From Leptodontidium sp. MPI-SDFR-AT-0119 (Eukaryota; Ascomycota; Leotiomycetes; Helotiales; Leptodontidiaceae), in contig JAHLEZ010000013.1 of the NCBI GenBank assembly GCA_020726505.1, positions 2,480,001 to 2,544,000 of the forward strand: a stretch of 64,000 bases of DNA, given 5' to 3'. The notes beneath the pieces were generated by a model that worked only from the letters and a program-made list of their open reading frames with translations, made no database searches and was not told where the DNA came from. Shown here piece after piece: positions 24,141-34,169 of the stretch. The translations under genes were made by a program, and so were the position numbers. Numbering within the stretch: the first letter of the stretch is position 1; each line of letters starts with the position of its first letter.

Positions 24141-26640
24141 ATGTCTCTTTCACTACAAAAGCTGCCTCGACATTACGCCCAGCGTAAGACTCTTTACTAT
24201 AGCCGTTATAAAACCCCTCCGTTAGATTTATTTAGTGCTAAGAATCCTCAAGCAATTAAACTACAGGCCAAGAAAAGGCAGAAGGTGCCCATTTTTAATA
24301 CTAACGATTCCAGCGCCGCCTCTAATTCTAACTCCGATTCTAATTCTAAGTCTAACTTTGATTATAGCTCTAACCGTTACCTCGATTCAGAAGCCGAGTA
24401 TTATCGGAAGATCAAGGCCGAGTTCGTAATCGTTAACCTAAATTTAGTAAACCCCTATAACAAGACAAAGGCGATAATAAAAAGAGAAGAATAAATATGA
24501 AAATTATAAGTCGCTATTATTATTTAATATTATATACTTACTAATAGCGGCACTTTAGGTATTATAAGAAAATAAGAAAGGGAGATCTAGTGGCTACTCT
24601 TAAAAGTGTAACCGCGGAAAACTTCAAGATATTCCTTATCTAGCGGAAGAAAAAGAAGAATTCGCGTATTAAGAGGCAAGTAACTATATTTACGTACTAG
24701 TACGTACTTAATATAAACTACTAACGCATAACAAAGTGTTACGTAGATAAGGGGATTCTAGCAGACCTTCGTAATATTTATTGTTAATCTTTTTTAAAAA
24801 ATTAATAATATTAATAAATTTATAGTAAATTCTTATACTCGGTCTTAATAATTTAAAAGTCGAGAAGTTTGCCTTATACGTAAAAGACTTATGTGTTCTT
24901 TAAAACAGTCTCTAAGTTCGTGATTAAGAGAAATTTCCTTATAAACGACTTCGAGTATAAGAGTCCCTGATTAACATTTTCGCTAGTTATACGTCTATAA
25001 GGCCTATAGCTTTGGTTAGGAAGATACCCCTCTTGTACGAAGATATTAAGTTTCAAGTCTTCCCTCCCTTAATAAAAGGACGGCGGCCTATTATACAGCT
25101 TATCTTTAACTTTTAATATATTAAGCGGTTAAGTAAAAAGAAGAAGCCATAAGTACATATTTATTTTCCTTTTAATACTTACTTAAATTATTTAATCTTA
25201 TATAAGAAAAAATTCACGTTCCGCGACGATAAAAGTATAATTTGTTACCTAATTATATTTATTATAGCTTTAGCTATTACAAACAACACATTTAAGAATA
25301 AATTCACATTACTATAACAGATCTACGATCTTATTATTCCGAAAGGAACAGATCGTATTCGTTTAAAATAAGACGACGACTAAGTAAAATGACTTATTTT
25401 CCGTGACGTCGAGTATACGCTAACTAAAGTCTAAATATCGAAGACGAAATCATTTATATACGAGAAGCACCGGTACTACTTCATTCGTTTTGACCGCACC
25501 TGTCGTTTTAGGAAACGGCTCTAATAGTATAACTTGCGAAGAGGATCTAAGAAACGATTGAATAGTAAGAACGATCTTTTATGTGACCCTTGCCGATATA
25601 AATTTACTAAATGTGAACAATATAAAAGCACTAACCCCCGAGGAGAGAAAACACGCCATAGGAAATAGTAAGGACGTATATAAACGATATTATATACTCT
25701 CGTTTATTGACGCCGATTATTAAGCTATTTACCTTAGAACCACTCGCCGCGAGGATCTTATTCAAGCTGTCGGCCGCCTTAAACGTTATAATAATGCCCC
25801 GGATAAGTTAAGTAATATATAAAAAAAGGAGATTTCGAACTATTTATATATCCTAAAAAAGGTGAAAGCCCGAAAGAGCTACGCGCTTAAGATAAAGGAA
25901 GACAGCTACTTTATAATTAAGGCAGCTAAGGGTACGTTTTAGTATAAGAAACACTACGAAACTTAACGCAAGATTAATTATAAGAAAAATAAATTAAGAA
26001 ATAAGCTACTTAATAATATAATTAATAACTTCCACAAAACTATTTACGTTAATGAAGTAGATCGCTAAATACGGGGCATTTTTCTTAATACAAAAGTGCT
26101 CACGCCATCGACTATCGAGTATGAGCTTGAGAAGCGGGTTATAATAGCCAAATTACTCTTTTAACCGCTTAACGAGCTTTATAAAGATTAGGTTTTCACT
26201 ATACGAGTCTAACTCGTTTATACTTTAGTATAACTTTGCTACTGCTAAGAAACGCCTCGCTAATTCAAAGCGGTATAATTAAAGTAGCATTCTAAGAAAA
26301 GCTATTTATATATTAATACAAGTACTAACGATAACGACGGGATTTCCCAAGAGAAAGGAGGTGACACACTAGTAAAAGTTTAAGGGACGTAAATAGTAAA
26401 CAAGAGGCTATATATAGACTTCACATTATATTACTTATTTTGCGAACGGGGTTTATTTTCACGCAAAGATAATCTAAGGAGGCACGTTCGAGTTCAGTAT
26501 CTTCAGAGACAGTTGGCTAATAGTAGATTCTTATGTCTTTATAAAGAATGCTCGGATGTCATAGGCAATTCTATACACTTTCTAAGCTATACAGCACATA
26601 AGTATAAGTAATTGCTCTGATTGTGCATCATTCGCATTGT
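24141..26640 (+). pseudogene. Decayed DUF3435 (FluG-domain-type) tyrosine recombinase
   Basis: The N-terminal open frame (24141-24494) has an S/N-rich linker ending in LDSEAEYYRKIKAEFVIVNL. It continues with breaks into KSVTAENFKIFLIWRKKKKN and SRIKRQ, then SIRPIALVRKIPLLYEDIKF, FPPLIKGRRPIIQLI and DDKSIICYLIIF. The catalytic-type block YNLRRGSKKRLN is followed by NPRGEKTRH and SYLP. The C-terminal helical region (TPSTIEYELEKRVIIAKLLF) and Cys/His region (FCERGLFSRKDNLRRHV, CLYKECSDVIGN) follow. This is the full architecture of fungal DUF3435 proteins, the superfamily that includes Starship captain recombinases and many Starship-independent copies. At least a dozen TAG/TAA stops and frameshifts make it non-functional. 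Cargo or Starship ends were not identified. Confidence 0.8.
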
Positions 26641-26747
26641 CTCGCAAGATTTTTGTACGCAACATAAAGGGAAGATAGATGATTGGATTGCACTATTTCT
26701 AGATTAAGGTAGTAGAATACAAATAAAAAGAATTCCTCTTTAGTAAC

Positions 26748-27104
26748 TCATTCATTCAAAAGTTTGCGTACCATGCCCTCTCTAAAAAGACCAAAAATCC
26801 ACCAAGCACTGCCCCTAGCCACCACGAAACGCTCCTCGAGGCGCTCCTCGAAGCCTGCCCACCCCTCATCGACAAACACTCTAATCCGGAATACAGGCGG
26901 CGCTACATGTTGCTCCCTGGAGAAGTCTTGGACTCTATAATACAGCGCGAGGAGCATGTCGAGATCTGGACGTCCCTTCAAATATTTGATTGCGGTCTTT
27001 TTATCCTCCCTGGGAAATAGTGAGCAAAGCACTTTAACTTTGCCGATTATGGCGGTTATTAGCATTTTGCGAGCTTCTACGTCCCACCACCTTGACGTGA
27101 TCAC
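26748..27104 (-). CDS. Unrecognised ORF, 118 aa
   Basis: An uninterrupted frame with ATG. The product is basic and rich in Trp, Arg and aliphatic residues (DMLLALYYRVQDFSREQHVA, GSAWWIFGLFREGMV). It runs divergently from the AAA pseudogene a few tens of bases away. No family was recognised. The lack of stops beside a RIP-like tract hints that it could be real, but the evidence is weak. Confidence 0.3.
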   Translation of the reverse strand: MITSRWWDVEARKMLITAIIGKVKVLCSLFPREDKKTAIKYLKGRPDLDMLLALYYRVQDFSREQHVAPPVFRIRVFVDEGWAGFEERLEERFVVARGSAWWIFGLFREGMVRKLLNE

Positions 27105-27129
27105 GTCCTCACGAGAAGCCCCAGATCCC

Positions 27130-29335
27130 AGGTCGGCGATGGCGAAGCTGGTGGCAGCTGATAAAGTGAATGAGCTGGATCACTACGTCTTTGTCGCTCG
27201 CACACGTCTTGGTAGGTCCTAGTTTCGAATGCAACCTCCGTTTCTGACAGCAATTTAGACAAAGAGACCAAGAATCAGATCTAATATGTAGATATAAAAT
27301 CTGCGGGCTTGCGTGACATCATCCGGAAGATTATGCAAGATGTCCACGGGATCTGCCTTTATGAAGAGAAGCCTTCTGTAAGTCTAGACCCTGCCCTCCC
27401 AAGTTCTCAAATGCCAGAGCAACTACTAACTCAGTACAGGTAGAGCAGAACCTCCTCTACCATTACCTCACCGATCTAGAGGAGTGCCGCCAAAATCCAA
27501 GCGCGGCCCTCGATAGTTCTACGCTAGATTATCTAGATTTACTACTTGATTTTATCCGGGCAGCTTACGCTTCGACAACCGAGCGCCTTGGCCCGCATCT
27601 CGAGAAGCATCAGATCACGTACGACCTCCTATGGACGCTCTTCAACAAGCCGAATACTCTAGCACACACAAAATGCTTCGGCACTGGCCAGCTAAGATGT
27701 GTGAAGTACGAATTTGGGGAAGAGAAAACAGCAAATGGTGGGATAAAATACTTCCACGTCAAGGCTCGCTATTTGGATTTTGACGGGAAGGTGTTTGGGG
27801 GAACCTCAAGTGAGTATGTTATCGAGATATTCTGTGGTGCGAAACAGATCACTACTCTAGAGATATTCCCCCTTAAATATCACCGGAATGAAAGGGAAGT
27901 CAGGGCCCAGCTCACCGAATGCGGACAGAAATTTCTGTCTTTGATGGACGTCTACCTCTGCGAGTATAAAGGCAAGGGATTCTACATCGAGAAAAACTAG
28001 GTTATTGAAATTCCTATCGAAAGCCGAGTCGTGGTCGACGCAGCTTATTTTCGAGAGGAGAACCCGAATTACGCTAGACCGAGCATCAAGAATTCCAATA
28101 AGGGCTCACTAACTGGCTGGCATGTGATCGATTTTGACGATTCTAAAGAGATGTCGGCCTCGGCTAAGAACAATGGAATGGATCTGTTAGAAGTGAAGGG
28201 AGACGACCTGCTTATCTGTAGCCCAACCGTTCCTAGGTTCAGCTTAGGCGACAGAAGATAGGGTAAGTATCTAGTCCTTTTCTGCTATAGTGTCGCCTTC
28301 CACTTGGCTAATATATTAAACGTAGCGGAAGTGGCTGTCGCTAATATTAAAGAGATTGACTGGAAACAGGCGCCGCTAGACGACCTTTATATTCCCCCGA
28401 GGAAGAAGAAGGCCGTGTAAGCTTTTTCCGAAGCCTACGTCAAGCGGGCCATGCCTTATTCCTTTGACGATGTCGTAGCAGGAAAGGGGCAAGGATTTAG
28501 TGTTCTATTGTAGTTAGTATTTAGTCCGCGTTAATATCGTGATTCTATTAACACGGTATATAAGTAGACCACCTAGTGTGGGGAAGACCTTGACGGCTGA
28601 GTTGATTGCCGAACATCTTCGAAGGCCACTCATGCTAGTCTCTGCTGGTGAGCTCAGTACAACAGTAGAGAGCGTCGAAAAGTGTCTGCCTCGTATCTTT
28701 AAACGCGCTTCTCGATGGAAGGCGGTCCTCCTCCTAGATGAAGCGGATGTACTTCTCGAACAGCGCTCATCTCACGATATCTATCGAAATGCTCTCGTCT
28801 ACGTGTTCCTGCGAACCCTAGAATACTATTAAGGAATGATGTTCCTCACCACTAACTGGGTAGAGTAGATTGATGATGCAATCGCTAGTCGGATCCACTT
28901 CAAACTGAAGTATAACAAGTTGAACCTCGAGCAGCGGAGTAATGTTTGGCGATATTTTCTGGGCACGGTAATTACGCCTTAGGGAGTAGCAATTTACAGC
29001 CCGGACGACTTCGATGACTGGGCACGAAAGGGGCGCAATGGTCGCGAGGTAGGTACCTCCTTCACGACTTCGAGGAGCAAATCAATTAACGGTATCGTTC
29101 AGATCAAAAACCTAGTATTAACGGCTTAAGTTCTAGCGATCTAAGACGGATGCCAGGTGAATATGTCCCATCTCGAAGTGGCTATTGCCGCATCTGAGGA
29201 TTTCGAATGCGATTTCAAGGGCGTGGGATCGACGGAAGCTATGAACGGTTATACTTAGCTGAGGGCTTTGGCTGAGGCTGTGGGATGTTGTGTGGGGAAT
29301 GGGAGGGTTAGAACGATTTGTGTATATTAGTGCTT
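27130..29335 (+). pseudogene. Fungal AAA+ ATPase (DUF7025 type), broken
   Basis: The family order can be followed across the locus. The N-terminus is IIRKIMQDVHGICLYEEKPS, then a GTAAGT...CAG intron (about 27370-27439). DUF7025 follows with ERLGPHLEKHQITYDLLWTL, RYLDFDGKVFGG and FPLKYHRNEREVRAQL (to about 27997). A linker with IKEIDWKQAPLDDLYIP and SFDDVVAGKGQG comes next. The AAA core has Walker A as RPPSVGKTLTAE (the first G is R) and Walker B as LLLDEADVLLEQR (about 28725-28770), then DAIASRIHFKLKYNKL. In-frame stops occur at about 27270, 27998, 28258, 28418 and 28830. Several are TAG or TAA where Q or W is expected. Members are nuclear or mitochondrial ATPases of poorly known role. This copy is dead; the decay is mild compared with the neighbouring repeats. 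Confidence 0.85.
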
Positions 29336-29364
29336 TGATTTCTTATTATTTCACCTTTTAATGT

Positions 29365-31990
29365 TTATACGCTCTGGAATAATGAAAGTATATAACTTAC
29401 GTCTTTTGAACAGTGAACAATTGTTTGAGGCTCTGTGACGGCAGATATTTCATGGACTGTACCAAGCGTTCGGGAAGGTTCCGCGCACGACAAGACATGC
29501 CCTTCCCCGCGGACGGGTCGCGCCGCTGTAGAAAACCCTGAACACATTCTGTCGCTGTAACTAACTATAGAGGCCAAGTCTAGACAGTGAGGTTTTTTGG
29601 GGGGTTACCATCACCACCTCGCTTGAATTTGATCTCCACACTAGGTCGTCACCTTACCAGCTTTCTTTGTTTTGAACGATGGTCACAGAACCACACCGCC
29701 CTCTCACACGGACCCAGGAATGCCACCAACCTTCATTGTCCAGCAGAGATAAAAATAGCTCTCTACTTCCCATAATCTCCGTACTAAACTACCTGGTATT
29801 GGTACAAGTAAGTCATCTCCCCGCTCTCGATCTCTCTCTCCTCGCTCTCTCATTCTCATTCCCGTCCCCATTTTTATCTTTACTCCTAACCCTCCGACTA
29901 ACCGCAGTCACCCTCTTATTCTCAAAAGCACTAAATTAAAATCCCTTTCCTAATCCCCCTCTCTAGCTCTCTCTATTATCGATTTCGCGCCAGCCACTAA
30001 AGCGCCCTCTTCTTATACTGCCCATTTCGACATCCCTGTCTATGCTCTCATCTTCGTTTACATTTCTATGGCCGTTTAGATTTGGGTCGAACTTTGGATC
30101 CCTTCGTCCCGTTTCGAAACTCTTACGGACTCTCTCGTTATTAAACTCTTCCCTTCTATTACTTACATCCGTCCCCTCTCTATTTTCACTAATAACGCTC
30201 ATCCCCTTCCCGCTTTTACTCCCCCTTTTACCGCCGCCTCTACCTCTTATATGGCTTTAGCTGCGACTCGGAACTTACATTTTTGTCCTTAGCCCATTCT
30301 TAATATTTACAATAACACCGCGCTATACGCTAACACTACTAATATATTTAGATCTTTTGGCGCTGCCGAAGTAGCGCCGTATGTAGTAGTTAAGGATCGC
30401 TTTAAGGGAGGGAAGATATACGTAGATAATAGCGACGGTGAGTTCGGCGAGGGACTAGGCGATTGATATTATAAATTCCCCTATTAATTTCTACTATTAG
30501 CTTGTGATCTCTGTTTAGGAAGAGGAGGAAGAGGAAGAATAAGAGAGGTGGAGGGGGACAAATATGTCTCATTTAGTGTATCGCGGGTGTCGATTGTGGA
30601 CTTCAAGCGAAGTATACTTATGAAACATACTCTATGAAATCTATTTCATTAGCAAATCTATGCCTAAACAGAGAAGAGATAAAAAGGAGAGGAAAGAGAT
30701 AAATATATATAACCTTAATACTAAAAAGCGTAATTAAACTAACTTTCTTCCCCCTCCTAATATTTAGTTTCGAAATACACGGAATCGGCAATATTAGTAT
30801 TACTATATCTTCTAGAATCGAAAAAACCGCTCCGGGGATTAGTAAATCTAGTAACGGGATATAACTCCCTTCGATACGTTTATTTTAGAGACGAGAGATG
30901 GGGCGACATTATACGATTACGGGGATGAGGAATACGATCCCGTATAGAAGTATATAGGCGATAATAAGCCAAGTAGAGATTTACATCTAGCGGACGGGGA
31001 AAACGCGTAAGTAGAAGAGAAGGATAAAGACTTTAAGAAGGACTTACATAATGACGTAAAATTGTTACATTATCTAATAAAGCTAATTTGCTATTAGTAT
31101 AGGAGTGGGTTAAGTAATAGAAAGACAGACTTTGATTATAGTAGCGATGTTTTCGGCTTTGACGTCCTAAACGTGGAGACTAAGCCCGACTATAAAGACT
31201 TTATAAATTAGCATTTTATTAAAAAAACTAAATTAGAAAAACGTATTTTATATTAAAGTAATTATTATAATAATTATAAAGACTATGAAACATTAGTATG
31301 AATTCTAGAGCGTGAAAGAAGTAAAGTAGCTTATTAACTACGACTAATATAACTTAGTCATCCCCCTAGAACCTGCGTAGGATATATAATCGAGAGTAAT
31401 ATCTTAGTAGTACGAAAATTAATATGAGTAAACTCATCGTGATTGTGAGGTTATAAATATAAGCGGACTTTAAATCTTTTAGGTAGTAAATGTAAAGCCC
31501 TTCTTAAAGAGGCTATATAACTGCGAACGTCTTAGTAGGATTTTATAACTAGTATAAAGTTAGGGCTCTTACCGACTTGATCTTTATAACTATAACTTGT
31601 TTAGAGATAATCTGAGATTTGTCTTCGAGACGAGATATCGGGGCAGAGAATAGAACTGATCTTTAGTAAGGTCGTGTTCGTATACCTTAAAGTATTAATG
31701 GTTGGGATAACGCATTTTATCTATTCTAAAATAGATGATTAGTAAATGTACTTTAAGTAATTGAAGCCATTGAAGGGAAGTAGTAATCTTTATAGCACAC
31801 GAAGGGTAGTTGTTTAAATAAGTCTCGAGCGGGGTTGGGGCTGCCTGCTGTCCTAGCACTACTAAAGCACCCTAACCTAATAACACGGACTAGAATACGA
31901 GTAGGCTCATACTGCACGTAATCTAATCCCTAGACGAATCTACGTGTAGAGAACAACAAAAGCAAGGAGGAAACAGAAAAAGGAAGCTCC
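29365..31990. other. Unassigned relic region with a pyrimidine-rich tract
   Basis: From about 29790 to 30250 the plus strand is markedly CT-rich (runs such as CTCTCTCCTCGCTCTCTC). After 30500 the sequence is TA-rich and stop-dense, with coding-like scraps (YSSDVFGFDVLNVETKPDYK at about 31130). No family was recognised. It is probably a decayed unknown repeat or gene. Confidence 0.45.
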
Positions 31991-32086
31991 GAGAAGCGCG
32001 CGCAGAAATCATAGGGGCCAGGATATATAAGAGTAAGAGATGGGAGAGGGCGAAGGTTCATTCATCTGTTACTTGGTACATGCCCA

Positions 32087-32218
32087 AAATAATGTACATT
32101 CGCTGTCTGTGCGGTTTCTAGATAGTTCCACAAACCCAGGGCTCTACAGCGAATCATCTTTTATTCCTGAACAAGTAAGGCCGTGGCAAAGTGCACAGAC
32201 ATCGAATGTACATTATTT
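32087..32218. repeat. Inverted repeat, 26-bp arms
   Basis: Arms 32087-32112 and 32193-32218 are reverse complements with one mismatch (AAATAATGTACATTCG core), spaced by 80 bp. Confidence 0.85.
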
Positions 32219-32430
32219 ACCCATACTACGAAGTACAGCACCGGCCAGTGGCGCACGCTTTGATACTCAATGGTCGCTGGTGCGATGCAGGAGGTCTTGG
32301 GGGGTTGCCTGGGTCGAGGCGATGGACGGCGAACAGTATGTAGCTCAAAGTTTATGCAGGGCACTGACTGACACACAGTGAAAATGATTGGAGAATCGGG
32401 TTGGGGAATGAAGGGAAGACACGGCACAAG

Positions 32431-32592
32431 TACGAAAGGGGGTTTCCAGTGGGTCTCGTACACCCCAAGTATTCTGCCTTAACATTTGAGGAAATTTATG
32501 GAGAAAATTCTAGAATTTCAGACTGTTGATTGGAAGAATAACCTTACTGCCTTACAATGGTGTACGAGACCCACTGAAAACCCCCTTTCGTA
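32431..32592. repeat. Inverted repeat, 33-bp arms
   Basis: Arms 32431-32463 and 32560-32592 are reverse complements with one mismatch (TACGAAAGGGGGTTT start), with a 96-bp spacer. It is a hairpin-capable structure, possibly a small MITE or a TIR pair. Confidence 0.9.
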
Positions 32593-32814
32593 CACTACGG
32601 TACATGTCCCTTGCAGCACTTTTCGGCCAGTGCCACTATCATTGGGCGGCGTACGGATGAGGCACCGCTTCGATCGCAGTTCGCAGAGGCCAGGGGGCGG
32701 AAAACCAAGGAAAATTTTCCACCATTGCATCGATCCTGGCTCGTTGTAGTGGTTTGCACTTCTGAGATCTGCTCTGGAATCCTTCGTTACTTCACGTGGG
32801 GCAAAGCTGTGCTA

Positions 32815-33108
32815 CTATCCCCCCCCCGGCTTGAATGTTAAATGTGAACCTTTGTGGGCTACAGACCTAGTTTTCAAGTGCTGAATGGTCAGAGACCCCT
32901 GGATAAAGCCTGAAGCACGAGCCAGAAATAGGTCTGTTGTAAACGCCAGGGTGGATTTAGAAGGTTCGAGAGACACCTGAGCCCTGCTCGAGGCTGAAAA
33001 TCCACCGAATTATTGGATAGACACCCCTAGCAGCTACCCACACGAGGTCCAGTTTTCTTTACATTTAACATTCAAACCGGGGGGCGGGGGGGGCGGGGGG
33101 GGGGATAG
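32815..33108. mobile_element. 294-bp MITE with C-rich TIRs and TA duplication
   Basis: The left end is CTATC plus a C run, then GGCTTGAATGTTAAATGT. The right end is the inverse, ACATTTAACATTCAAACC, then a G-rich run and GATAG. Both ends are flanked by TA (32813-32814 and 33109-33110). No coding capacity. The size, TIRs and TA duplication fit a non-autonomous Tc1/mariner-superfamily element. The TIR differs from that of the Fot1-like element, so its autonomous partner is not in this window. Confidence 0.8.
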
Positions 33109-33204
33109 TATTGACGCATGCCACAGTACCCAGCGGGAAGGAGAGGGAGAAGTAAATAGCTGATACGACTTGTCTCACGCAAGGCTTGACGTTGCCAATA
33201 GCCC

Positions 33205-34140
33205 GTGCCAATGCACCTGACCCTGAAGAGGCTGCGGAGCAGAGTGCGGAGACCACAAGTACCCCAGCTTTTGAATGTGCTTCCGAGGAGCTGCATGCAT
33301 AGAGATGTTTGGGCATTACCCCGGACTGGCAATGAATCGCAGCCTCGCGTAAGTAAGCGTTCGAGCAGTATCACCTGGGGGGCGAATGATGTCGCCTCCG
33401 GTCGTAGACCTCAAACAGACGCAGAAAGAGCAGCACGCAAAGCCTATTGCACGGCGAATGGGCTCTGCCATTGGTGCAGCTCAGACAAACATCGTTCTCT
33501 CAAGTATGATACCGCACCATGGAAGACGGGAAAAGCTTAGTCTCCGACGAAAGTCGCCGTAGGTGACGCAAGAAATGGGACTTACAACTCTCTTCCCTAG
33601 ACACTGAACAAGCTCATTTGTTATTACCTTGTACTTTAATTGAGGAGAATTCCACCTCGATTAAAACCAAATCAATGCTTGACTCAGGCGCTACTGGAAA
33701 GGGGTTTATAGACGAATCCTTTGCGCATACCAACAACTCACGCTCTATAACTACGAAACCGTCGCCGGTTGAATGTAGTCGATGGAAGACCCTCCTCGGC
33801 TGGCGATATTACCCACGTAGTAAAACTCGACATGGAAATCAAAGGACATAAGGAAAAGATGCTCTTTTACGTAACGAAGCTTGGAAAGTACGGTATCATA
33901 CTCGGAAAACCATGGCTAACAGACCACAACCCAAACGTCAATTGGAGCGCGAATGTACTCACCTTCAACTCTGACCACTGCCGCAAACACTGCATGGAAA
34001 AGGGGCAATACCAACTGACAATTCCTGGAGCTTCCCCATTGTCAATTGCAACAACCACAACCGCACTTCCACACCCATCAATTCCCCGAAGGGTCGGCGC
34101 AGCGGCATTCCATACACTAGCCGAAAAGCACCACGTATTC
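33205..34140 (+). pseudogene. Ty3/gypsy Gag-protease fragment
   Basis: A zinc-knuckle-like block (RRPQTDAERAARKAYC, then GLCHWCSSDKHRSLKY) ends the first frame at about 33540. A second frame from 33618 has the retropepsin start (SMLDSGATGKGFIDESFA). After a frame change near 33770 the protease continues as VVDGRPSSAGDITHVVKLDM, LGKYGIILGKPWLTDHNPNV, then the usual FNSDHCRKHC. RT and integrase are absent: sequence from about 34150 onward is NACHT. It is a truncated element and is not closely similar to the intact Ty3 element at 38-50 kb. Confidence 0.8.
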
Positions 34141-34169
34141 AAACAGTTGGAGCAACCGCTGATTGGCAA

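Noticed and set aside
23470..26700. A complete Starship with captain and cargo
   Set aside because: Only a decayed DUF3435 gene is visible. No terminal repeats, target site or 3' border could be defined.
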